NCBI RefSeq assembly: GCF_042666615.1
Contig: NZ_JBHTDD010000019.1
Coordinates: forward strand, 62,001 to 126,000
DNA: 64,000 nucleotides
Origin: KBS50 sp042666615
GTDB lineage: Bacteria; Actinomycetota; Actinomycetes; Mycobacteriales; Micromonosporaceae
Direction of reading: 5' to 3'
A program made the position numbers and the translations under genes. This document shows, one piece after another, positions 17,819 to 26,313 of the stretch. The notes under the pieces were generated by a model. It was not told the origin of the DNA. It saw nothing but the letters and a program-made list of their open reading frames with translations, and made no database searches. The stretch's first letter is position 1. Each line of letters starts with the position of its first letter.

Positions 17819-18401
17819 GCCAGCATCCTACCGAGCTGAGCGAGTCCGCCACCGGCAACACCCCTTCGCGAGTCGGTCGAGCGGAAGGCACGATCCGGAA
17901 CTGCCGCGCCGATCCCGATCCGAGCCGATCTATCCGCGAATCGGGTACGCACGCGAGCCGGTTATGGCGATCTCAGGTGCCGAATGGTGGCCTTCATCAG
18001 CTAGTTCGACATCCCCTCATCGCACCGGAGCAGTTTGTATGCTCGCTCGCCAATTCCGGCGATCCGATTGGTCACACCCTCAGTCACCAACTCGACACGG
18101 TGACGGAATCGCCGGTCGGTCCACCAATATCGGCACATCAGCCAGGCGAGCAGGAGGCCGGTGTGACGTACGGGCAGCAGCGAACTGTCGGCAAGCTGAC
18201 TCTTTCAATGCTCTGCGGCGCGACAGTCGGCTGGCCGGAAACGGTTGACCTGCAAGGGTTCCGCCGTCCGGCCATGGTGGCGCACCAGACGCTCCCGCGG
18301 TCCCGCCCACGGGCCGCACCTTCCGATCATGAACGTTCTTCTCAACGTTCCCGCCCGTCGGTAGCGTGTCCCATTCCGGAAAAGGCAATGGAGGAAGTGG
18401 C
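17819..18401. other. Intergenic region upstream of pglY
   Basis: About 580 nt with no gene I can support; open frames crossing it are shadows. The first 450 nt show no clear structure. The last 70 nt carry a perfect inverted repeat (18,331-18,350), a -10-like TAGCGT (18,362-18,367) and the pglY ribosome-binding site GGAGGAA (18,390-18,396). Confidence 0.6.
18331..18350. promoter_or_regulatory. Inverted repeat, candidate operator of the pglYZ operon
   Basis: GAACGTT and AACGTTC form perfect 7-bp arms around a 6-nt spacer. The site ends 11 nt before a -10-like TAGCGT and occupies the position where the -35 element would lie, so a bound regulator could control pglY transcription. The regulator is not known. 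Confidence 0.5.
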
Positions 18402-21400
18402 GTGACCCTGCTGCGCGAACTGATCGACATCCCGGTGTCGGTGAGCGAAGGCGACTTCGTCGTCAAGGCCGCCGAAGGCGCGGATCTCGACCGGTACGTC
18501 GTCACCGACCAGTTGCGGGACAACTTCGCCGACGCGCTGCGGCGCATCGGGCACGCCGTCACCACCGGTCGCTCCCAGGCGATGTTCCTGCACGGCTCGT
18601 TCGGCTCCGGCAAGTCGCACTTCATGGCCGTACTCCGGGAGATCCTTGCCCACAACCCGGCCGCCCGCGAGATCCGCGGCCTGGCCCAGCCGATCCTGGC
18701 GGCCGACTCCTGGCTGCCCGGCCGGACTTTCCTCAGCCTGACGCTGCACATGCTCGACGCCCGCTCGGTCGAGCAGGCCGTCCTGGAGGGCTACCTGCGG
18801 CACGTCACCGCCGCGCACCCGGATGCGCCTGTCCCGGCCGTACACCGCTCGGACGCGCTGCTGGAGAACGCCGCCGGCCTGCGTCGGACGCTCGGCGACG
18901 ACGCGTTCTTCGCCGAGCTGCGCGGCGGCAGCGCCGGGCCCGGCGCGGGCGGCACCGGCCTGGCCGCGCTGCGGGCCCGCGCCGAGGGCTGGACCCCGCA
19001 GCGGTACGCCGAAGCCGCCGCCCAGCCGCCCGGCACCAAGGACCGCGACGCGCTGGTCAGCGCGCTGACCGAGACCTTCTTCCGGGGCGCGGTGCACAGC
19101 GGCGAATACCTCGACCTGGACACCGGCCTCGCGGTCATCACCCGGCACGCCACGAGCCTCGGTTACGACGCCATCGTCCTGTTCCTGGACGAGCTGATCC
19201 TCTGGCTGTCCGGCCGGATCACCGACCACACCTTCGTCAACACCGAGGGCGCGAAGCTCAACAAGCTGATCGAGTCCGCCGACACCGCCCGCCCGCTGCC
19301 GCTTGTGTCGTTCGTGGCCCGGCAGCGAAACCTGGAGGAGTTCCTCGGCCCGCAGGTCGGCGGCACCGAACGGGAGGCCCTCGCACACGTGATGCGCAGC
19401 GTGCAGGGCCGACTCGGCGAGATTGTGCTGGCCGACACCAACCTGCCCGAGATCACCGAGAAGCGGCTGCTCAAACCCAACGACGACGCCGCCCGCCGGA
19501 TCATCGACAACGCCTTCGCGGCCGTCAAACACAACCGCGACGTGTGGGACACGCTGCTGCTCGGCGCCCAGTACGGCGACGCCGGCATCGGCTCCGACGC
19601 CACCGCCTTCCGGCAGCTCTACCCGTTCTCTCCGGCCCTGGTGGCGACGCTGGTGGCGCTGTCCCAGGCGTTGCAGCGGGAACGCACCGCGCTGAAGGTG
19701 ATGACCGAGCTGCTGGTGGCCCGCCGCGACGCCCTGCGAGTCAACGATCTGATCGGCGTGGCCGCCCTGTTCGACCCGCTGGTGCTGCACGGCGAACTGC
19801 CCGACCGGCCCAAGCTGCGCCAGCAGTTCGAGGCCGCCCGCACCCTCTACCTGCGCAAGCTGCGACCCATCCTGCTGGCCCTCAACGGCATCACGGACGA
19901 GCAGGCCGCCGGGCACACCCAGTTCCAGCTCGACGACAAGCTGGTCAAGACGATCCTGCTCGGCGCGCTGGTGCCCGACGTGCCGGCGCTGCACAACCTC
20001 ACCGCCGCCAAGCTGCACGCGCTGAACTTCGGCTCCATCTCCGCGCCGATCCCCGGCTACGAGAACACCATGGTGCTGAACCGGCTCCGCAAGATCGAGC
20101 AGGACGCCGGCGAGCTGCACCTGACGGACGACCACGACCCCGTCGTCTCGCTCAAGCTGCACACCGTCGACTTCGACAAGCTGCTCGACCTGGTGCCGCA
20201 CAACGAGACCTCGGCCGGCGTCCGGCAGCAGCTCCTCCGCGAGCTGATCATCGCCGAGATGGGCCTCGGGACGAGCGAGGGGTCGCACGGCGAACTGCTG
20301 CACACCCGCCCCTGGCGGGGCCGGGCGCATGTCGTGCAGGTCAAGTTCGGCAACGTCCGCGACCCCGACACCATGCCGGTCGCCGCGCTGATCGCGCCCG
20401 GCGAGTCATGGCGCATCGTCATCGACTACCCGTTCGACCCGCAGGACTACCCGCGCAGCGCCGACCGGGCCCGCATCGAGGAACTCGACCGCGGCTCCAA
20501 CACCGTCTTCTGGCTGCCGCTGTATCTGACCGAGGACATGATGGGCCGGGTCGCCCAGCTCGCGAAAATCAACTATCTGCTCGGCGTCGGGGGAGCCGGC
20601 GAACGGCTCAACACGCTCGCCGCCGACTGGCCCAAGGCCGACCGCCAGCAGGGCCGCGTCTACCTGCAACAACGACAGAGCCAGTTGCGCGAAGGCATCG
20701 TGACGGCCCTCAAGCAGGCGTACGGCGCCGCCAATCCGCAACGGTCCGACGTCCACGAGGACACCGTCGGGGTGCTGCACACCCTCGCCGACGGGCTGCG
20801 CCTCGGCGACCCGCGCGGCGGCACGCTCGCCGACGCCTTTCGCAACCTCAGCGGCGACCTGCTCGACTGGTCCTACCCGGGCACCCCGGCGTTGCCGGTC
20901 GACGAGAAACCCGTCACCCGGGCCGAACTCAACAAGGTCTACGAGTACGCCCGGCAGGCCGCCGCCGACCCGACCCACGGCATCTCGGTGCCGCCGGCCG
21001 ACCACAAGCTGCTCCGCCGGATCTGCAACAACCTGCAACTCGGCGAGCTGGTCGACCACCGCTACGTCCTGGACATCACCACCTCCTTCTGGAGCCGTCA
21101 CCTGCTCCAGGAGTCCGCGAAGCAGGACTACCGGGACCACTGGCCGGTGCACGTGCTCCGGGACCTGCTGGACAAGCCGAAGGCGCGTGGCTTCGACCGC
21201 GACCTGCAGAACCTGATCATCGCCGTCTTCGCCCTGGAGCAGCAGCTCGGTTGGTACGACGGCGACGGCAAGGTGTCAGTGGCCGCCGTACAGGGCGTCG
21301 AGGACCGGTTCGCGTTGCGGCATCCGCCGCTGCCGGACGAGCGGACCTGGAAAGCCGCCGTGCAGTTCGGCCAGCCGTTCTTCGGCGAACCGCTGCCGCT

Positions 21401-22205
21401 GTTTCGCAATCCGGCGAACCTCGCCGCGCTCGCCGCCGCCGTACGGGGCGTTGCCCGCCAGTACGTGAACATCGCCGGGCAGCTCGTCACCGCACTGGTC
21501 AACCACGCCGAGCTGCTCGACATCGAACCCGATGCGCAGACCGGCCGGCTGGTCACCGCCCGGCGGGTCACCGAGCTACTGACCGCCGTGGCGCACGAGA
21601 CCGACGACGTGGTGTTGGCGAAGGTGGTTGCGGATGGGCCGAACCGGCTCGGCAACCTCGACCCGCTGGCGGCGAGCACCGTCTACAAGCAGGCTCGCGA
21701 CCTGGTGGGGGCGCTCGCCGGTACGCAGTGGTCGTTGCTCAAGGCGATTTCCGTACGGGCAGAAACCGACGAACGGGCCTCCGTGATCCTTGAACAGTTG
21801 CACGACGCTGCCCGCCGCGAGCACCACGCCAGCGACTTACGGACGGCCTTGGACGAGGCGGTGGCGGCCTCGGCCGCGCTGCTGGCCGAGCAGCACCCCA
21901 AGCCGGAGACGGTGATCGCCCGACCGGATCCGGAACCGGACCACCCGTCGCGGATCGACCAGCGGACGATCCCGGCCCAACGGCGGCCCGAATACCGGCC
22001 GACACATGGCGACGACTCCGTTTGCGGCCGGGCGTCCGATTCTGACGGCGACCTGTCGCTGCCGGCCGGCGACGCCGGTGCCGAGACGGTCGTCCGCGAC
22101 CCCGCGGACCTCGACTCGCTCGTCGCCGCGGTCCGGTCCGAGCTGGACGCCGGGCGGCAGGTCTCCGTCACCTGGACGGTCGTGTCCCGGCAGGACCAGG
22201 CGTGA
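18402..22205 (+). CDS. pglY: BREX-2 ATPase PglY
   Basis: A 1,267-aa P-loop ATPase with Walker A HGSFGSGKSH at about residues 64-73 and Walker B VLFLDELILWL at about 257-267, matching the BrxC/PglY family length and start (LLRELIDIPVSVSEGDFVVK). GTG at 18,402 is chosen over a GTG 36 nt upstream because GGAGGAA lies 5 nt before it and the upstream GTG falls in the -10 region. PglY is an essential ATPase of the Pgl/BREX-2 exclusion complex. Its stop overlaps pglZ by 4 nt (GTGA). Confidence 0.93.
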   Translation: MTLLRELIDIPVSVSEGDFVVKAAEGADLDRYVVTDQLRDNFADALRRIGHAVTTGRSQAMFLHGSFGSGKSHFMAVLREILAHNPAAREIRGLAQPILAADSWLPGRTFLSLTLHMLDARSVEQAVLEGYLRHVTAAHPDAPVPAVHRSDALLENAAGLRRTLGDDAFFAELRGGSAGPGAGGTGLAALRARAEGWTPQRYAEAAAQPPGTKDRDALVSALTETFFRGAVHSGEYLDLDTGLAVITRHATSLGYDAIVLFLDELILWLSGRITDHTFVNTEGAKLNKLIESADTARPLPLVSFVARQRNLEEFLGPQVGGTEREALAHVMRSVQGRLGEIVLADTNLPEITEKRLLKPNDDAARRIIDNAFAAVKHNRDVWDTLLLGAQYGDAGIGSDATAFRQLYPFSPALVATLVALSQALQRERTALKVMTELLVARRDALRVNDLIGVAALFDPLVLHGELPDRPKLRQQFEAARTLYLRKLRPILLALNGITDEQAAGHTQFQLDDKLVKTILLGALVPDVPALHNLTAAKLHALNFGSISAPIPGYENTMVLNRLRKIEQDAGELHLTDDHDPVVSLKLHTVDFDKLLDLVPHNETSAGVRQQLLRELIIAEMGLGTSEGSHGELLHTRPWRGRAHVVQVKFGNVRDPDTMPVAALIAPGESWRIVIDYPFDPQDYPRSADRARIEELDRGSNTVFWLPLYLTEDMMGRVAQLAKINYLLGVGGAGERLNTLAADWPKADRQQGRVYLQQRQSQLREGIVTALKQAYGAANPQRSDVHEDTVGVLHTLADGLRLGDPRGGTLADAFRNLSGDLLDWSYPGTPALPVDEKPVTRAELNKVYEYARQAAADPTHGISVPPADHKLLRRICNNLQLGELVDHRYVLDITTSFWSRHLLQESAKQDYRDHWPVHVLRDLLDKPKARGFDRDLQNLIIAVFALEQQLGWYDGDGKVSVAAVQGVEDRFALRHPPLPDERTWKAAVQFGQPFFGEPLPLFRNPANLAALAAAVRGVARQYVNIAGQLVTALVNHAELLDIEPDAQTGRLVTARRVTELLTAVAHETDDVVLAKVVADGPNRLGNLDPLAASTVYKQARDLVGALAGTQWSLLKAISVRAETDERASVILEQLHDAARREHHASDLRTALDEAVAASAALLAEQHPKPETVIARPDPEPDHPSRIDQRTIPAQRRPEYRPTHGDDSVCGRASDSDGDLSLPAGDAGAETVVRDPADLDSLVAAVRSELDAGRQVSVTWTVVSRQDQA

Positions 22206-24955
22206 CCGTGGCACACCCGGCGGTCCGACCGGCAGCGGTCCGACGCAAGGTCGAGTCCTGGCTGGCCGAACGGGACGACGCGCCGGCGATCGCGCTGCGC
22301 GCCCGCCCGGAGTGGACCGGTGACCCGGTGCTGACCGTCGCCGGCACGCCCGTGCGGGTGGTGCCCTGCCCGACCCCCATCGCCGCCAGGGCGGCGCTGG
22401 CCGACCGGGCCGAGCCGGAACGCCTGGTCCTGCTCACCCCGCTCACCGACGCGGACCTGGGAGACGGCCTGCTGGCCCATCTCAGCCGCCAGACCACCCG
22501 CAGCGTGGATCCGTGGGACCTGGTCCGGCAGGCGTTCGGCAACGAGGTGAAGCCCGACCAGGGACTGATCCGGGTCGGCCGGTGGGTGGCGGACGCGCTC
22601 ACCGAGCTGGCGCCGATGGACGGCTGGCCGCCGCCCCAGGGCACCATCCTCACCCGCGAGTACGCGCTCCGACACCTCGCCGGTGAACTGCTCGGTCTCG
22701 CCCCGGACGTGCTGGACGGCGCCGGTCTGCTGCAGTGGAGCACCAATGCCCCGGCACAACTGCGGTTCGTCAACCTGCCCGCCGACTGGGCCGACGGGAT
22801 CGCCGCCTTCCTCGACGAGGTGGCCGGACCGGCGGCGGTTCCCGTGCTGACCGCGGTCCGGGCGGGTCACGGCGTCGACGTCGTACCGCTGGGGTTGCTG
22901 GCGGGAGTGCTGTGGCCGCGCGGCGAAAGCGGCCGGCCGGACGTGGAGATCGCCGTCGCGCGGACCCGGCTGGAGCCGCGGTTCGGCGGGACCCGACTGA
23001 CCGGCACGCAGGCCGCGGCCTTCCTTGACGCCGCCGAGGCGTGGCTCTACCGGGCGCTGGACGGCGACGAGGCGACGCGCCGGGAGGCGCGCCGGATGCT
23101 GCACCGGGCCGAGGAGATCGCCGCCGAGATCGACGTGTCCCGCCGGCTGGCCGCCTCGGTGCTGCTGCCCAGCGGCTTCGCCCAGCGGATGCGGGAGTTC
23201 GCCGCCGCCGTCCGGCTCGCGGTGCCCACCACGCCCGGCACCCCGCCGGCCGCCGGCCTGGTCGGCAAGGCGCAGAACCTGCTGGCCCGGGTCGAGGAGC
23301 ACCGGGCCGCCGACCGGATCCGGGTGGAGACCGCACGGATGGCCGTACGGCTGCTCCGCTGGCTCGTCACGGCGGAGCCGGCGCCCCCGGCGACGCTGCT
23401 GGACGCGACCCTGCGTCAGGTCCGCGAGGACGCGTGGGTGGACCGGGCCCGTCTCGACATCGTCGCCGGCGATCCGGACGGGCAGGTCGCCCAGGCATAC
23501 CAGGCGTTGCACCGGGCGGTCGAGGCCCGGCGGTCCCGGCACGACCACCAGTTCGCCGACCTGCTGCAGGACATGACCGCCGCCGAACGGGAACCCGGTG
23601 CGCTGCTGCGCGTCGAGGACGTCCTCGACCGGGTGGTCCAGCCGATCCTCGACGCCGGCCGCCGGGTGCTGCTGCTGATCCTGGACGGGATGAGCACCGC
23701 GGCCAGCGCCGAGATCGCCGAGTCGGTGGCCCGCGGCACGGGCTGGCTGGAGCTGACCCCCGGCGGCGGCCCCCGGACCGGGGTGCTCGCCGCCCTGCCG
23801 ACCGTCACCGAGGTGAGCAGGTACAGCCTGCTCGCCGGCCGGATCGGAGTGGGTGACCGGAGCGCCGAGACGAAGGCGTTCACCGAACGCTTCCCGGACG
23901 GTCTGCTGCTGCACAAGGGCCGGCTGCGAGCCGTCGCGGGTGCCGCCGTCGACACCGAGGTCACCGACGCGTTGGACGACCCCACGGTCCCCGTGGTGGC
24001 GGCCGTCATCAACACCATCGACGACGCGCTCGACCGCAGCGACCCCGGTCTCATCGAATGGGGCACCGAAACCGTGGGCGCGTTGCGTTCCCTGCTCGCT
24101 GTCACCCACGACCGGGTGGTGGTGATCGTCTCCGACCACGGCCACGTCGTGGACCCGGGACCAGACAGCGTCGTGCGCCCGTCGAGCGGAAGCGACAACC
24201 GGTGGCGGCCGGCCACCGAACCGGTGGGGGAGGGCGAACTCGAGTTCGCCGGCAGCCGCGTCGCCTACGGCGGCCGGGTCGTGCTGCCCTGGCGGGAAAA
24301 CCTGCGATATGGCCCCCGCAAGGCCGGCTACCACGGCGGCGCGTCGCCTGCCGAGGCGGTGATCCCGCTGCTGGTGTTCAGCGCGTACGACGACAACGCG
24401 GTGCCGGGGTGGGCCGGCGCGCCGGTCGCCAGCCCGCAGTGGTGGCGGGAGTCGCTTGCCGAACCGTCCGTCGCCGCCCAACCGGCCGACGCGACCGTGA
24501 CCACCGGCGCCGGTGGCCGGCCGAACCGCCGGCAGCGGCCGCCTGCCCAGGACGAGAGCCTGTTCGAGCTGCCGGTGCCGGATACGCAGGCCACCTCGGC
24601 ACCCCGGCCGGCGGCCCCGTCGCCCGCCGGGCCGGGGGACCGGGAGGCGGCGCTGGTCGCGGCGTTGCTGGCCAGCCCGGTGTACGCCGACCGGCGGGAC
24701 GCCCGGGCGCCGCTGCCGGACGCCCGGGTCGCGGCCCTGGTCGGCGCCCTCGTCGCCGGCAACGGCAGGGCCACCCTCGACACCCTCGCCACCCGCGCCG
24801 ACGTGCCGGCGTACCGGATCCGGGGCATCCTGACCGCGTTGCAGCGGCTGCTGCAGGTGGAGGGCTATCCGGTGCTGGTGCTGGACGCCGACGGTCACAC
24901 CGCGAAACTCGACATCCCGCTGCTGGTGGAGCAGTTCGGCCTGGAGTCGTCATGA
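22202..24955 (+). CDS. pglZ: BREX-2 phosphatase-fold protein PglZ
   Basis: A 917-aa protein carrying the PglZ alkaline-phosphatase-like core. The metal-binding segments LILDGMSTA (about residue 492 on) and VVVIVSDHGHV (about 642-652) contain the expected D and D-H-H residues, and the YHGGASPAEAVIPLL segment is typical of the fold. The C-terminal part after a Pro-rich linker (about 770-790) looks like a winged-helix tail. PglZ is the hallmark protein of all BREX types. The GTG start overlaps the pglY stop, and the brxD start overlaps its own stop (ATGA). Confidence 0.93.
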   Translation: MTVAHPAVRPAAVRRKVESWLAERDDAPAIALRARPEWTGDPVLTVAGTPVRVVPCPTPIAARAALADRAEPERLVLLTPLTDADLGDGLLAHLSRQTTRSVDPWDLVRQAFGNEVKPDQGLIRVGRWVADALTELAPMDGWPPPQGTILTREYALRHLAGELLGLAPDVLDGAGLLQWSTNAPAQLRFVNLPADWADGIAAFLDEVAGPAAVPVLTAVRAGHGVDVVPLGLLAGVLWPRGESGRPDVEIAVARTRLEPRFGGTRLTGTQAAAFLDAAEAWLYRALDGDEATRREARRMLHRAEEIAAEIDVSRRLAASVLLPSGFAQRMREFAAAVRLAVPTTPGTPPAAGLVGKAQNLLARVEEHRAADRIRVETARMAVRLLRWLVTAEPAPPATLLDATLRQVREDAWVDRARLDIVAGDPDGQVAQAYQALHRAVEARRSRHDHQFADLLQDMTAAEREPGALLRVEDVLDRVVQPILDAGRRVLLLILDGMSTAASAEIAESVARGTGWLELTPGGGPRTGVLAALPTVTEVSRYSLLAGRIGVGDRSAETKAFTERFPDGLLLHKGRLRAVAGAAVDTEVTDALDDPTVPVVAAVINTIDDALDRSDPGLIEWGTETVGALRSLLAVTHDRVVVIVSDHGHVVDPGPDSVVRPSSGSDNRWRPATEPVGEGELEFAGSRVAYGGRVVLPWRENLRYGPRKAGYHGGASPAEAVIPLLVFSAYDDNAVPGWAGAPVASPQWWRESLAEPSVAAQPADATVTTGAGGRPNRRQRPPAQDESLFELPVPDTQATSAPRPAAPSPAGPGDREAALVAALLASPVYADRRDARAPLPDARVAALVGALVAGNGRATLDTLATRADVPAYRIRGILTALQRLLQVEGYPVLVLDADGHTAKLDIPLLVEQFGLESS

Positions 24956-26313
24956 CCGTCGAGATCTCCGCCCGCCGCCGCCGGGACATCATCGACGCGT
25001 TGCGCCGCGGCGTCGTGCCCACCAACGGTCTCGACGCCCTGGCGGTCGGGCTCGGCCGGTTCACCCGCGCCCTGGACGACGACCTCGACCGAGTGGCCGG
25101 CGGCGGCAGCGTCTTCAAGGCCGTCCGGGGCGAATACGGCGCCGGGAAAACCTTCTTCACCCGATGGCTGGGGGAGCGGGCCAAGCGGCGCGGATTCGCC
25201 GTCGCCGAGGTGCAGATCTCCGAGCTGGAAACCCCGCTGCACCGGATGGAAACCGTCTACCGGCGGCTGGTCGAGCAACTGGCCACCGAACAGTTCACCC
25301 CGAGCGCGTTGCGTCCCGTGCTGGACGCCTGGATCTACGCCCTCGAAGAGGACGTGCTCGCCGCCGGCACGGTCGCCGAGGACGACCCGCACGGCCTCGA
25401 CTCGGCCGTCGGCGACCTGCTGGAACGACGACTGGCCGAGATCTCCCGCCGGACTCCGGGCTTCGCGGCGGCCCTACGCGGATACCGTACGGCGACGAGT
25501 CGAGGCGACCAGCCGACCGCGGACGGACTGGCGGCCTGGCTCGGCGGCCAACCGCACGTCGCGGCCACCGCCCGACGGGCCGCCGGCGTGAAGGGCGACC
25601 TCGACCACTTCGGTGCGCTCAGCTTCCTGCAAGGACTGCTGACCGTGCTGTCCGACAGCGGGCACCGCGGCCTGCTGCTGGTGCTCGACGAGGTGGAGAC
25701 GTTGCAGCGGGTCCGGTCCGACGCCCGGGACAAGGCCCTCAACGCCCTGCGACAACTGGTCGACGACGTCTACGCCGGCCGGTTCCCCGGGCTGTTCCTG
25801 ATGATCACGGGTACGCCGGCCTTCTTCGACGGGCAACAGGGCGTGCAACGGTTGGCGCCGCTCGCCCAGCGGCTCGCCACCGACTTCGGGTCTGATCCCC
25901 GCTGGGACAACCCGCGCGCCACTCAACTCCGGCTGCCCGGGTTCAGCCAGGAGGCGTTGGTGGAACTCGGCATGCGGGTGCGGGACATCTACGGAAGCGA
26001 ACAGGTCGCCCGACGAGTCGACGACGCGTACCTCGGCGAACTGGCCCGGGCCGTGGCCGGCCGGCTCGGCGGACAGGTCGGGGTGGCCCCCCGGCTCTAT
26101 CTCAAGAAGCTGGTGGCCGACGTGTTCGACCGGGTGGACCAGTTCGACGACTGGGACCCCCGTCGGCAGTACCAACCGACCCTGCGGGCCGACGAGCTGA
26201 CCCAGGTCGAACGCAACGCGGCAGCTCGCTCGGCCGCTCCGGGCGGGACGGCTGCCGGCGGTGTGGCGGCTGCCGTGCCCGGTTCCGCCGACGAAATCGA
26301 GCTGCCGATGTGA
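24952..26313 (+). CDS. brxD: BREX-2 ATP-binding protein BrxD
   Basis: A 453-aa AAA-type ATPase of the BrxD (DUF2791) family: starts ARRRRDIIDALRRGVVPTNG, Walker A GEYGAGKT at residues 60-67, Walker B LLLVLDEVE at about 242-250, then sensor-like MITGTP. It is the small ATPase found next to pglZ in BREX-2 and to helicase genes in other BREX types. Start and stop overlap the neighbours by 4 nt, indicating translational coupling. Confidence 0.92.
   Translation: MTVEISARRRRDIIDALRRGVVPTNGLDALAVGLGRFTRALDDDLDRVAGGGSVFKAVRGEYGAGKTFFTRWLGERAKRRGFAVAEVQISELETPLHRMETVYRRLVEQLATEQFTPSALRPVLDAWIYALEEDVLAAGTVAEDDPHGLDSAVGDLLERRLAEISRRTPGFAAALRGYRTATSRGDQPTADGLAAWLGGQPHVAATARRAAGVKGDLDHFGALSFLQGLLTVLSDSGHRGLLLVLDEVETLQRVRSDARDKALNALRQLVDDVYAGRFPGLFLMITGTPAFFDGQQGVQRLAPLAQRLATDFGSDPRWDNPRATQLRLPGFSQEALVELGMRVRDIYGSEQVARRVDDAYLGELARAVAGRLGGQVGVAPRLYLKKLVADVFDRVDQFDDWDPRRQYQPTLRADELTQVERNAAARSAAPGGTAAGGVAAAVPGSADEIELPM

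Noticed and set aside
17406..18248. 280-aa plus-strand frame across the Uma2 gene and the pglY upstream region
   Set aside because: Antisense to the clear Uma2 gene and without domain features; stops before the pglY promoter.
18342..20330. 662-aa minus-strand frame opposite pglY, and the 1,071-aa frame at 21,683-24,898
   Set aside because: Composition (Gly/Val/Gln/His-rich, no motifs) is that of antisense frames in high-GC DNA; plus-strand pglY and pglZ have clear motifs and coupled starts.
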